64,000 bases of DNA from Nissolia schottii (Eukaryota; Streptophyta; Magnoliopsida; Fabales; Fabaceae): contig QANU01014997.1 of NCBI GenBank assembly GCA_003254905.1, positions 124,001 through 188,000 of the forward strand, written 5' to 3'. Made by a program: the position numbers and the translations under genes. Numbering within the stretch: position 1 is the stretch's first letter; every line of letters starts with the position of its first letter. The notes under the pieces were generated by a model. It had not been told where the DNA came from, searched no databases, and saw only the letters and a list, made by a program, of their open reading frames with translations. This document shows, piece by piece, positions 12,658 through 24,572 of this stretch.

Positions 12658-15600
12658 TCATTCAAAGGGGTTAAAACGTACCACTGGAAGACAAATAAGT
12701 GGGTGAACCATGCTGAGGGAAAGCCCAGCGGATCCAGATTGCATGTCAACCTTTTCTCCCTTTCCATCTCCACCAATTTTCCAATCAAAGCACTGCACCA
12801 TTGCGGCAACCGCGGTGTTCATTACGGCGAATGCCAGCGCCGTCCCCGGGCATCCTCTCCTCCCTGCGCCAAACGGAACAAAATTGAAGCTCACCATTCT
12901 TTTAGCGTCGTCGTCGTCATCATCATGATCATGATCATTTTCTCCCACGGAGGCCAAGAATCTCTCGGGCCGGAATTCATCCGGATCCTCCCAAGAATCG
13001 GGGTCCCTCATTATGGCATACAAATTGATGGCAACCGCTGTCTTCGCGGGCACGTCAAACCCGTCTATTTGGCAGTCTTGGCAGCATTCTCTTGTGGTTA
13101 TTGGCGCGGGCGGGTGGAGTCTCAGTGATTCCTTCACGATTGCTTGCAGGTATGGCAGCCTCGGGACGTCTGATTCCTCAACAAGCCTGACGTTTCCGGT
13201 GACCGAGTCTATCTCCTTTCTTGCTTTCTGGAATGCTTCCGGGTGGTTGAGGAGCTCAGCCATTGTCCATTGCATGGCTTCAGCCGAGGTGTCTGTGCCT
13301 GCAAGGAAGAGGTCCTGCCACAAGAGCTAGATTTGTAAGGCCTTGCCAATCTTAATAAACAAAGCAATCATAGTGTTAAGGTTAAAACTAACGGGGGTTG
13401 GTCCAAGTGGTAAATGGCTTGATATCGCTTAAGTAAGGTCCCGAGTTCGAGACCTTGTGTATGCAGTTATCCCCGCTGGGAGACTCACCCGCCATAGCCA
13501 GGTGTGCGACTCAGGTCGACCCGGATTAGTCAAGGCTAAGCCTTGGATACCAGGCAGGCAACCTAAAAAAAAAAAATAGTTTTCAGGTTAATTATCAACT
13601 ACTCTTTCCTTTTTTTTCTTTTGGGCATAGGCCACCATGAATCCACTTGACTCAAATTAATCTGGTTCAAGACTAACTACTACAAGGATAAAGCTCTCCC
13701 GCCGCCAGTTTTTTCAAATGTACTGTTATGATAACGTAGATGTGAAACAATTGACAGTAGCAAGAAAGAAAACAACTATGGGTCCATAATTCAAAAATTT
13801 ACGGCCAAGTTTTACATACAATATTCATATGTTCACACACCAAAATTGCATATAACTAATCGTATAAAACCCATCCTAATTTTGTTATCCATTTTTCTTT
13901 TTAGAAAAAGGTGCACCAAACCAAAATTACAACGTATACACTAAGTGGGGTTTAAAGTTTGGTGGATTGGTTTCATGACCAACTCATTAATCCGATCCAT
14001 GAAAATTTCAACCTTTTTTTTAACCCCAACCAAAAAAACACACCCTAGCCTTGGCAGTAAAACACTTAGACTATCACATGATGGAAATTGTCTCACTCAA
14101 ATTTTCAGTTGTGTCCTACTTTTGCCACAAAATTTGGATAATGAGAATTACCAAAAAGAAGGCCTTGATGTGGGTCCTTGTGATCTTGAACTCAGCACTA
14201 GCATCAAGATAAACATCCAACAGAGTATCCATCAAATCTCTTTCAGTGTCATCACCACCACGAGATGATGATCTTGATCTTTTCTCTTCATGCTCTATCA
14301 GCACCTTTTCCAGCAACTCATCGTAGCTCGTGCTCACATCAAGTGCCTTCCTCCCATAAACCCAGAAGGCCAACTCCTTGAGAGGGCCCAACACATCCCC
14401 AAAGCACAACTTTGCAGCCAGCTCAAAAGATTCCTTCACCAGCAACCTGATCCTCTCAGCGTCCTCGATATTCTTCGAACATCTTATTTAAAAGCCACGG
14501 CATGTGTAAGAGAAAGTTGCAAAAGAAAGAGAGAGCAAAAACCTAAAATTTATTTGATGGTACATCATTAACAATGAAGTTTGAACGCATAACGTCCAAC
14601 ATGGTACCTAAGCCACTTTACACTCCTGGAGAATTAGTCACATTTATACTAGTAGATAATTAACTAATCAACCAATTTACAAAGGACATTAGCTAATGAG
14701 AAAGGATCCATTTATTCGAAAGAATTTCTTAATTGCTTACAAACAAATTTAATTTATCAATCCAATTATTGGATCATGTAAAGAGTTTAATTTATTATTC
14801 ATTGTCATTGTAAAACTTTATATTATAATTTAATCACGTGTTGTTATATGCGAGATTTTTAAGGCGATGGATACAAGACTCGGTCACTTTTGCTAATATG
14901 ACAATGCATGATTAGATGACCATACAAAATTCTTTTACAACTACGTTCCATAATAATTAAGCTCTAATGTAAAATTGTTGATCATTGAGCATGTCAAAAT
15001 TTTTAAGGGAAAAAAAATAGACATCAATAAAAGTATAATTTACTAATTGAAATATATTTATATTTTTAAAAATATAGTATAACTTACTAATTGAAATGAG
15101 TATTTACAAGTTAGCTAAAGGTAGGGAAAAAAGGGCAAGAGACTTGGGCCAAGTAAAGTGCATCAAGGATGAGGAAGGTAAAGTCTTGATCACAAAACAA
15201 GACATCAAGATTAGGTGAAAAAACTACTTTCAAAAGTTGTTTAATGAAGGGCAGAAGTCTCTCCCACAATTAAATAGACTAAATATCAAGGAAGAAGATA
15301 AGAATTATACGTTTTATCGTAGAATACAAAAAGCGAGGGTAAAATAAGCTTTGAAACGGATGGAGAATAGTAGGGCAGTAGGACCAGACAACTAGGGACA
15401 GCAACATGATCCTTATTCGTGGGGCACCCACCCTACCCAACCTGCTTGGGGCGTTTAAAACCCACCCGGAGTGGGGCGGGTAGATGCGGGCTAAGTTTTG
15501 TCTACAGGGTGGGGTAGGGTGAACCCATCCCTACCGCCCCTCACCCTACATATTATATATTATAAAAATATATTAATATTAATTTATATATAATAAAACA

Positions 15601-18073
15601 ATTTATATAAAACTTATTTAATCATAATTATTAAAACCTCAATAGTTGCAAAGAGAAAACTTAATTCCTAGTCACAAATCCACATCTCTCTCTGCGCCTC
15701 TCTCTCTCGTGAGCCTCGTCTCTCTCTCTCTCTTGCGGCTGTGCCGCTAGCCACCGACGGGACAAGCTCCTTTCATTTTCCTCCTCATTTTCTCGTCTCT
15801 CTGTCTCTCTCTTTCGCTCGTCTCTCTCTCACGAAGTCGTGCTGTTAGCCACCAACGGAGATAGTGAAGACTGATAGCTTCAAGAGTTGGGAAGCTGCAC
15901 AAGAGATAAGAAGTGACTTGGTTTCTGCTTGGAATTTATATGTATCTTAGATATTTCTGTGTAACTTATTGAAAACTTTGTTGTTATTTGCTTGTTATTT
16001 TAATGCTATTAGATCTTTTTATATTTAATCAATATTGAGTGTTGACATTTGTGGTATTTTATTATATGATTATTGTTGAGTTAGAATTTGAAATTATTAT
16101 ATTTGATGACAAACACTGTGTGAACCTATTAATGTGTGTATTAAAGCATTTCAGGAAAAAGTGAGGTCCATAATGTTTGAAGTAGCCTGAAATCATCTTT
16201 GGCCCAGGTGTTTAATGGCCAAGATTATTTTAATGAAAAAAAGGGAAATTTGGCTGTTTAAGCCCAAGAGCCACGGTCATATGGAATTAGAAAATTAGAG
16301 GAAGCAATTGCAGCCCATAATAATCAAAGGGCCCAATGTTGGTTTTGATTAGAGAGAAGTGGTCAGCTTTTTCAAGAACAAACGAAAGTGGGTAGCAATA
16401 CATAAGACAAAAAGGAAAGAAGAATGACTCAGCTAAGAAAGGACAAAGGTTGAGAAGAAATAGTAAAAGGTGAAAGCAACGTTGTGTCACTGGAAGAGTG
16501 AGAAAGGAAATTGAATCAATGACATTGATATATCAACATGAAAGTAAGAATGGGAAGCTTGTGCCACGATCAACAAGAAAGGAAATGAGAAAGAATAAAT
16601 GCTATAAAGGACAAGAATTCAGGAAATCAAATTTCCTTGACCGAAGTATATGCTGCTGAATATAGAAGAAATGAAATAGAAAAGGAAAATAAGACAAATG
16701 AATAGCAAAATGCATTGGGAAGCTAAAATCAAGCAAGTTAACTTCACGTGATGCAAGAAATGTTTATGGAAGGATGAAAATCAGAAAGGATGAAAATCAG
16801 AAATCAATCCTTGTGGAAAGGAAGAGAATAACACGTGTCTTATACAATGGTGAAATAAAATAATGTGAAGCACATGTCAAAAGCCTCATTTAAAGGAGCA
16901 TCAACAGAAAATGGAAATAATTGAGCTGATGGAAATCAAATAAAAAGGAAAAGGAAGGATGACAAAAATGAAGGAGATGACAAAAATTTGCTGAGAGCCA
17001 AGTATAAACGGTAGATCCTCCATCATTCTTTGGTGTACAAGACACAAGAGATTTGCATGAAAACATGGTTTTTGATAGGACATTAAGGCGTAGCTTGACC
17101 CATGTAACTGACCCCACGCAGAGGAAAATAGACGATCTATTATTGTTGTTGTTTCAAAAATATATTATATGTAAAATATAATAACACATTGCAGTGTCAA
17201 ATTACTTTGAATCATATAAAATTCTACAAATCTCATCTAGCTAGACGAGAACCCTCAGTTCAAAATCAATTGATGAAATTCAACAGCTAATAAAATTCTT
17301 CTGATATAACATGCTTACTGCTGAAGATTCTCACACCAATTAAGGTTATTTAGAGTGGATTTAACAACTTAGATTACACCAGAAAATTAATCAGTCAAAT
17401 GATCAACTTCAACCAAGTGAAACTAACCAAACTCAACCGGTGATTATTAACACACTCACCTGGTGCTCATTGCCATCCTACCAGTGACGTTGTTGGTGAG
17501 CTTCATGAGGTCAGCGCCCAAGTCAAACGCACCGTTTCCCTCAGCAGCCTCCAACACCTTCCTCAAGAAGCGCTCCACCTCCTCCCTCCTGATGCCTATG
17601 GACCGCTCCAGCTGCCGCGGGCCCAGCAGCTCCGTGACGCAGAGCCTCTTCATGAACCGCCAGTAGGGTCCGTAGGGGGCCGTTACGAAGCCCGACAGGC
17701 CGAAGGGGAGCCTGTCCGCGAAGGCGAAGGCGGGCCGGGAGGAGAAGGCGACGTCGTGGGACTTGAAGACGGCGGCGGCGGAGGCGGCTGAGGAGACGAG
17801 GAGGAGGCGGCGGCGGGAGGGGCCGAGGCGGAGGAGGAGGAGGGGGCCGTGTTTTGATGAGAGGGATTGGAAGGAGCTGTGGAGGGAGGACGGGGTGAGG
17901 AGGTGGAGGTGGCCTATTAGAGGGAGTGATGGTGGGCTTGGTGGAAGGCGGAGGTGAGTGTTGGCGGTGGTTAAGGTGAAAATGGAGGTTAGGATGATGG
18001 GTGAGATGAGGAGGAGGAGGAGGAGGAGGAGGAGGAGTGTGAGGAACATGGAGTTAGTATCAATCTCAAACAT
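12658..18073 (-). CDS. Cytochrome P450, CYP71 clan, CYP712/CYP93-like
   Basis: Heme-thiolate monooxygenase anchored in the ER membrane. Three minus-strand exons splice in frame: 17460-18073, 14152-14482, 12658-13314; 533 residues, a normal P450 length. Seen: Leu-rich signal anchor (residues 9-32), proline hinge LPPSPPSLPLIGHL, I-helix AGTDTS (320-325), ExxR (E377-R380, KESLRLHP), PERF (431-434) and heme loop FGAGRRGCPG (463-472, ligand Cys470). The middle exon has GDVLGPLK, which I remember from CYP712 rather than CYP93 proteins. CYP712 members are known to oxidise triterpenes (friedelin) or strigolactones; the substrate here cannot be read. Start at 18073 puts the anchor near the N-terminus; an in-frame ATG at 18130 would add 19 residues. 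A His/Asp run (442-451) just before the heme loop is unusual. Confidence 0.92.
13390..13576 (+). mobile_element. tRNA-derived SINE, copy 1, in P450 intron 2
   Basis: Pol III box A (TGGTCCAAGTGG, 13399-13410) and box B (GAGTTCGAGACC, 13443-13454) are followed by a conserved body and an A12 tail (13565-13576). The same body recurs inverted at 54630-54803 and 55569-55756. A degenerate duplication (AGTGTTAAGGTTAA before, AGTTTTCAGGTTAA after) may be the target site. Confidence 0.85.
15110..15395 (+). mobile_element. RTE-type LINE fragment in P450 intron 1
   Basis: Conceptual translation shows DLGQVKCIKDEEGKVL, then WKNYFQKLFNE-like and EALKRMENSRAVGPD-like motifs, the linker just before the reverse transcriptase of plant RTE elements. 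The reading frame is interrupted and both ends are missing. The rest of the 3 kb intron (15400-17459) has a G/C-rich patch (15420-15560), CT-rich repeats (15680-15840) and unrecognised A-rich DNA. Confidence 0.55.
18006..18038. repeat. GAG/CTC trinucleotide microsatellite inside the P450 signal anchor
   Basis: About ten GAG units on the plus strand encode ten consecutive leucines of the membrane anchor on the minus strand. Slippage would change the anchor length in frame. Confidence 0.9.
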
Positions 18074-18130
18074 GGTGAGATTTGTTTGCCCCAGGCGTTG
18101 ATGAGTGAGACTGTGGGTCTTGTTCTGCAT

Positions 18131-20815
18131 CACATTTCTTCCACAAAAGACAAAAATGTTACTCGCAAATTTTAAAAATATTCAATTGCATCCGGGCATA
18201 AAATATTGCCAAATAAAAAATAAAATTGGCGTGAATTTTTTATGGCAAGTGCACCACGTCGTGCAAATAATAAGTAGTGAGAGATGTTGTTGTATCTATA
18301 AGGACAAAACAATTGTGCAATTTAATCAATAACTAAAAGGATTGAAAGGGAATAAAGTTGTTTGAGATACGAAAGATATAAAAACAAATAAATAAATAAA
18401 CAAATAACAATTCAAAGGACAACGAAAGACAAAGAGAAAACTGAGATTTAATTCAATGACACAAACACTTAGGGCATCTAATTTAACTCATTGCACTTCT
18501 GTCAATTTAATTTTAGTTATCCAATTTATGCTTTCTTCTATCGCTGGCTGGAATTTATCTCCTAATTATTGGTCTCTCTCAAGAACAAATAATTATCTTC
18601 TTATAAGTCGAATGCCTATTCTCTTAGCGCAAACTAATTTGAATCCCAAGTTAATCTATGAATTTCTAAATGAAACCACATAAGTTGCGTTTACTTGTCT
18701 TTGACTTTTGCTCAACATGTGACTATTTTACCATATGCACTCTCATACTCTCCCTCTCAAGTTGCATACACAACAAAAGATCAATTAATTGGTGATCAAA
18801 TGATCAAAGCATTTGCACGGTATAAAATAATACAAAAAATCAACCATACACTAAGTAACCTCAATTAAATTGACATGAATATAATGGTTTACATTAGAGC
18901 CTTAAGCTATAGGCAATTAGTTCATGTTCATCATGATAGTATCCATAGATAAAGAAAAGATGAAGGGGAAGAAAGAAAACATCAAATATTTATAGCAAAA
19001 AATGTTGAGGAATAGGATTTCTCCACTATCGCTTCAAATTGCATGTCTTCAACTTCGTGTCGTTCTCTCGTAAGTTTCGTTTCTGCTTAGGAATGATGAT
19101 GCTCTCTTATTGCATTGTTTTTCTTTTTTTTAAAAAAAAGGGGGGAGAATAGTTCGTGTTATCAAGTTCTAATATCTTGTTCACATGTTAGCAAGGATAA
19201 AGAAAAAGGACTAAAATGTTTGGCATGTCTCAATTATAAAGTTACTGTTTGATTAAGGATTAAGAGGTTGTCTATTTGTGCCAAATGAGTTTTCAGTTCA
19301 TTTATTCTGAAGCCAGGAGTAAAAGCCATTTTTTCCTTACATGTATCGTGGCTCAAGTTTGAAACTATTGTTTGAATTGATAAGCTCTATTTATAACTGT
19401 GATATATGTATGTTTATGTGCTAACTGTTACCCTTACGTCAATAGTTTGATCTGATGGATGTGGTTTTTCATTTTTATTCATAAAGTAAAAATCCTAATA
19501 CACCTACTACTGTAGTTACTGTTGTAACTGAACTGTTTATCATGATAACGCAATGATACCGTTAGTCATGTCTCTTATTAAAAATGACGCTGTCAATTAT
19601 GTCTCTTGATGAAAAATGATGCCGTGGCGATTGTTGAGCATATACTAGGAATCGTGCTATGAATTGTATGACCAATCTCTTTTTTACATAGTACTATAAC
19701 TTCTTACAGTTCTGAATTTCTAGAACTATAACTTGTGAGGAACATAAATTTCCATAGTACTAGTATGGATTATGCAGTAATTTTTGCTTGATGAATAAAA
19801 ATGGGGAGAAGGACACTGTAACTGATGATAAGAAAAGGAAAATACATGAAATTGAATAAATTTATGCTAAATTGCTATAAATGTTTATGTTGAATTTGTT
19901 ATGTAGATTAACCTTTTTTGCTTAAGTATATAAGGAACTCAGGTTCAAAGAATTCTTGAAGTCATTAACAGTGAGGGCATCCATTTAGCGTGACGATTTA
20001 AAGCATGACTCAATTAAATTCGTGAATCCTGAGACGGCCAGTGTCTCAAGGTGTCCTGCCAATAGAGACAGAAACAACACCCGCAAAAATGACGCCATGA
20101 TGGGAAATCTCCTTGAACTAATGGTTGATGTTTACAAAATTCAGAGGCGCCAAACGTCTTAAGTATGCAGAAAACATTATTCTTGATTGTTCCTTTTATA
20201 TGTGATGCATGAATTAGTTGTTCAGTAAATACATGATTCATTTTATGAATGAATATCTTGCATGTGATAACCTATTTCTATCGCCTATATACCAATACTT
20301 GATATAGAATGTGATTCAGACCATAGGCTAGTGTTCCGAGGTATGTACCTCAATCCACACTGGATCCTGGAGCTTCAAGATTAGGCAGTGGGTCTCGCGA
20401 TCTCAAACGTTGCGAGGGTACCTGCAAGGACTCTGACACTCAAGTCAATAAGGGCTCAAGAGAGTATATTAAGCAAGAGTGAGTTGGTTTTTACCTGGGA
20501 CGCCGCTTGGATTTAAATACCAGGGCGGTGTCCTAGTGTTGTGGATCGTTTCCGCGTGCTCTGCTGGTAGGCGGATATCTCAGTTGCGTTATCTTCTTCG
20601 TGGTTGCGGATATCTTGAACTATTTGTGGAAGGAGAGTGAAGATTATCTCGGGCCGTGTTGAGGATATTCCTCCGTGTTGTAGGGTATTCCTCCGTGTTG
20701 AGGGTAGCGCGAAGAGGCTTTTGTAAGGGAATTAGTCCCTTGCATGCCGATAACGATTTTTTGGGTCGTTACATATTTTTAAGAGAAAACTGACTTGCCA
20801 TGCAAGTCAGTCGCT
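18131..20815. other. Intergenic DNA upstream of the P450; no gene recognised
   Basis: AT-rich sequence that should contain the P450 promoter near 18130-18400. A short stretch at 20010-20155 reads coding-like on the plus strand (NLLELMVDVYKIQRRQ) but has no recognisable family or start. 20330-20800 is G/C-richer, with a repeated ATTCCTCCGTGTTG phrase and a TTAAATACC box, and resembles repeat DNA that I cannot classify. Confidence 0.4.
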
Positions 20816-22204
20816 ACAGTTTAACTTGGAGAGATTGAGCAACACAATGAACAAGCTTCAAGAGATGATAAGAAGTGGGTTAGGGTCGTGAGTAATCCTT
20901 CTTCTCCAGTTCCTGGAGCAGGTGGCTATGGTAGCAACAATGATGACCAATGGTGGGTCTGCTAAAAAGTTTGCTGGTGAGGCTTTTAGGAGCAATACTG
21001 AAAAAACATAGGACCTAGGGTCCTGTGGGCTCCTTGAAACACCCTAGCTAACTGCCTACGCTTAAGTCATACGCAAAGCTCACTAAGTTGTTTACTACCT
21101 GGTGGGAATACTTATAGCCCATTATTACTTCTCGAAAATAGTCGTTTAGGAAAATAGGGACCGGTTTTAAACTTTTCCATTATATCAATTATTGCATAAA
21201 AATAGGAGCCATACGTCAGAAAGAACAATTATAACAAGCAGTAAAGCCATTAAGGCTTAACAATCAACTGTCTGGTAATAACAAAACATAAATTGTACAT
21301 CCATTTGGTCCATCACAAAGAATCATATAGTTATTACAATAAATAATGTACAAGCAGTAAGTTCATTATATGCAATACATATCATCAAAATACGAGGGCT
21401 AACTGTAACACTGCTCAGTCTGCTTTTAACAAAATACTAGCTCTAGCTGGCTCTGGTGTCTGTGTCTGGTCCTGACTGCCTCACAGCTCCTCGGCCAGTT
21501 CGGCCGCATCCTCGTAGTACGAGTCATCATATGTCCCTGAAGTCATAAGGTAGTGGGAGTGAGAACGGTAGGTTCTCAGTAGAAATAACCTTAGCTCTTG
21601 GATCTCGCGTTATGTTTGGTCGGACTTCAGGCCGCTCAGGGGTTTCTAAGTGAACATTCATACTAAAATCCCTACTGATTATTATCTGTCCTGAAGTCAT
21701 GAACGGCTTTATCTACGTTACTAAGTGATAGGGGAACTAATCTTTCTTATCTAAGTTCTCGTGCTTATTAACATTTTGTATACATACATAGCCGTCTCGA
21801 GCGTTCTCTTGACGGTAATTACATGATACTTATTTACCTGCTTACTTACTCATATTTTGATACATACACTCATACATACATCACATACTTACATTCATGC
21901 ATACATCACATACTTTCTGACTTTCATACCTTTCTCTTTCTTTCCTATTTTTCTCTTTCTTTCATACTTTTCTCTTTCTTTCATACTTTTAGCCCTTACA
22001 CTCTTGTAGCCGTGGCCTCGACTACAACCTCCTTGTGTTCCTTATCGTTGACGACCCGGCAACGCTCTTACCGGTGTGGTAGCTAACCACGTAAAGCTCA
22101 TAGGAGGAATGCATCGACCAACGATATGAACAACCATCCAACTGCTGGGATGGTGAGGGGTCGGCCCTCGCGACGAGACCAAGCGTGGTACTCGTTATCC
22201 CCAC

Positions 22205-22480
22205 CATGGCATGCTCTCTTTCAACAGTGCCTGACGGGATAACCGCACACCCCCAGGCAGGCCCTCTTTTCGACCTACCTGCGGTGGGCTTCCACCTTCC
22301 GTGTGCCCTCTTTCGACACCTCAGAAGTGAGCGGATGTCGTACCCCCACCAGAGCATGCCCTCTTTCAACAGTGCTAGGCATTGTAACCACACACCTCCA
22401 AGTATGCCCTTGCGACACCACCTGTGGCGGGCTTTCACCTTCAGTATGCCCTCTTTTGACTCTACTGAAGTGGGCATGTT
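22205..22480. repeat. Tandem ~135-base repeat inside the LTR
   Basis: Two consecutive units begin CATGCTCTCTTTCAACAG (about 22211) and CATGCCCTCTTTCAACAG (about 22349). Within each, GTRGGCTTxCACCTTC and GCCCTCTTTCGAC-like phrases recur. The same block is recognisable, inverted, at 28030-28270. Confidence 0.6.
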
Positions 22481-22771
22481 ATTTGGACCTTTGTGACATC
22501 ACGCCCTGTACCTGTACTTATAGCATTTCATCATCGTTTCTTTCTCATCACATTTCTTTCTTTCTTTTTCCTTTCTATGCACATATCATGGCATGACTTG
22601 TTCCCTAAGGTTCAATTCAATTATCATCTTTACTCATTACGTGATTAACTTCTAGTCCTCTAAAAGTACCTTAACATGATGCATGTACTGCTAACATATT
22701 ACCTCGCTCAAATCATAACTTGTTGGACTATGTGCCTCAAGACAGCCTCCACAAGACCTTCAAGTCTCAGC

Positions 22772-23006
22772 CCGCTCAGCGGAACCCTTGGTTCGCTTAG
22801 CGGCCTGAGCCCTTAGTTCGCTCAGCGGTTCACCTTGGACCGTTCAGCGTCCTGAGGCCTGGTTTTCAAAATATTTTCCATCCCAAGTCCCCGTGACCTT
22901 CAGGCCGCTCAGCGGGTCCTACGGCCACTTAGCGCCCTGGAGTTAAAATGTTTTCCAATCTGTTCAGCGGGTCCTTCGCTCAGCGGCGTCCATGGCCGCT
23001 CAGCGA
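22772..23006. repeat. Array of nine CGCTNAGCG-type palindromes in an LTR
   Basis: CCGCTCAGCGG, TCGCTTAGCGG, TCGCTCAGCGG, CCGTTCAGCGT, CCGCTCAGCGG, CCACTTAGCGC, CTGTTCAGCGG, TCGCTCAGCGG and CCGCTCAGCGA occur at irregular 15-80 base spacing, with unrelated DNA between. The motif is a palindrome around one central base. Confidence 0.85.
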
Positions 23007-24221
23007 TACCTGGGCGAAACTGAACAGATTGCTTTATTTTCTTTCTTTTCTCTTCCCCTTTTTTTCATGGACACTCCTTGAGGTTCTCACACATATTCCA
23101 ACCATCATAATCCTAGCTAATCTAGGTCACAAGACCCTTCAGAATCATCATACAATCCTAGCAAAAGATCTAATATATATACACATGCATACATAGAAAC
23201 ATACACACACACATAAACACATCCAACCACCAAGGAGATGAGTAAGCTAGGGTTACCCACTTCTTGGGGGTTGTCCGGTGATGAGGGAGAGGTGGAAGAG
23301 TCGTCCTCCAAGCTTTGGGCACGATCCAAGCTTTTCGGCAGAGTTTCTTCAGTGTAACTGCGACGCACACGAGCAGAGTTTCCTTTACTTCCAGAGAGAA
23401 TTTCTCTTCAAAATTTTCTGTTATGGGGACTTATTTATGGCCAAAATTCTGCTTCCCATAATTACTGTTTTACCCCTTAGAATAATTACCATTTTGCCAT
23501 TTTCTATTTTCTTTAAAAATTAATTAATTTAAAGATAATAGAAATGTCACATCAATGAATAGTGTTTGAATTTTAAATTATTGTCCTTGAAATCCGAATT
23601 CATTCACGTGGGCTGCCCAATTTTTGACTTTCTCCCGATTCCGTTTCGCTCGTGTTTTATCATTCGCAGTCCCAGTGCATCGCGCACGGTCGTTCGAAAA
23701 ATATTCCACTTATACCGTCTCGATCCTATAATTCCCCCTGACATGGGACTGTGATTACTTTAAGGCATTTGTGAATTTTTCTCCAGAGGAGTATTTTTCA
23801 CAGATACCTTTAACACTTCATTGAGCCCCGGTGACTGCAGACCGCTGTTCTGCTCGCGGTTTCGGTACTTCCCGACCTTCCCAATGGGGTAGTGGGACTA
23901 TTCTAAGGTGTCTGAAACTTTTCCCTGGTACCGATTGGGTTTCCAGAGACTTGGGGCTCTTTTCTCAATTTTACAGGCTAAATGGAGCCGTCTTCGTGTC
24001 TGCGGAATTGTCCAGAACTAAGCAGAACTCCGTTTAACGGTCAGTTTAATCTCATCATCCAATTCTGAGGGTCAGTAGGAATCATTTGAGTGTCATCAAA
24101 ATTTGTCAAAACCAAACAGAATAATTCCTACGGACTTCCACACATTTACTCATACCAAGGGTTCTACGAGCAATTATTCGGGGAAATTCTTACTAAGAAA
24201 AGAGTGGGATGTTACACTCCC

Positions 24222-24465
24222 TCTATACCAAACTTCTTTTTAATGGACTTACAACCTAATATTTTGGTGTGGAATATAAGGGAAACGGAGAGTGGGTATG
24301 GTCATCGGCAGACTAGGGAATATATTGTCAACTTTAATCCTTCCATTGTTATCCTTGTTAAGGCTCATACAAGGTATACAATGATAGAGAACTTTTGGTA
24401 GAGGTTGGGCTTTACAGTTATTTGTATTGAGGAGGCAAGGGCTCCCAGATTCCTTCATGCACTGT
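24222..24465 (+). mobile_element. LINE endonuclease N-terminal fragment
   Basis: Translation shows LQPNILVWNIRE and FNPSIVILVKAH, the start of the L1-type apurinic endonuclease as found in plant LINEs. Related sequence probably continues to the left of the solo LTR (20820-21029), so the LTR likely sits inside the LINE. An LTR fragment begins soon after 24466. Confidence 0.55.
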
Positions 24466-24531
24466 ATAGTCATATGTATGATTAAGAGATCGAATGAATG
24501 AGAATATGTATGTATGTATATTTGCTTATGC

Positions 24532-24534
<3 letters not shown>

Positions 24535-24571
<37 letters not shown>
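24535..24571. repeat. (AT)n microsatellite
   Basis: Uninterrupted alternating A and T of about 36 bases, at the left edge of a partial LTR. Confidence 0.95.

Positions 24572-24572
<1 letters not shown>

Larger units (their letters stand above)
21035..24216 (-). mobile_element. Solo LTR (~3.2 kb), Ty3-gypsy-like large-LTR family
   Basis: On the minus strand it starts TGTAACATCCC and ends AGGGTGTTTCA. It is flanked by near-identical 5-bp sites, CTCCT (21030-21034) and CTCCC (24217-24221). Its end matches the inverse of 29100-29268, and inner blocks match other family copies at 26367-29268, 57549-60469 and 63034 onward. It has no internal coding region, so it is a solo LTR fossil. Two divergent ~135-base repeats lie at 22205-22480 and a palindrome array at 22772-23006. 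Assignment to Ty3-gypsy (Tekay-like) rests on LTR length and the TGTAACA end and is inference. Confidence 0.75.

Noticed and set aside
12613-13128. 171-residue plus-strand frame opposite P450 exon 3
   Set aside because: It is the antisense of a well-supported P450 exon and has no recognisable motif.
13390-13470. tRNA gene from box A and box B
   Set aside because: The body, A-tail and dispersed copies show a SINE; the acceptor stem does not pair.
17763-17957. Arg/Glu-rich plus-strand frame
   Set aside because: It is antisense to P450 exon 1.
18074-18130. Longer P450 start at 18130
   Set aside because: It would put 19 polar residues before the signal anchor. The ATG at 18073 gives a normal N-terminus, though the longer form is not excluded.
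20014-20241. Short coding-like stretch on either strand near 20.1 kb
   Set aside because: No start, splice context or family could be identified.
22022-22477. 151-residue minus-strand frame and overlapping plus-strand frames
   Set aside because: They coincide with the tandem repeat of a solo LTR. Several frames stay open because the unit is repeated, not because of coding.
22772-23006. CRISPR-like array
   Set aside because: The repeats are 9-11 bases, unevenly spaced and inside a plant LTR.
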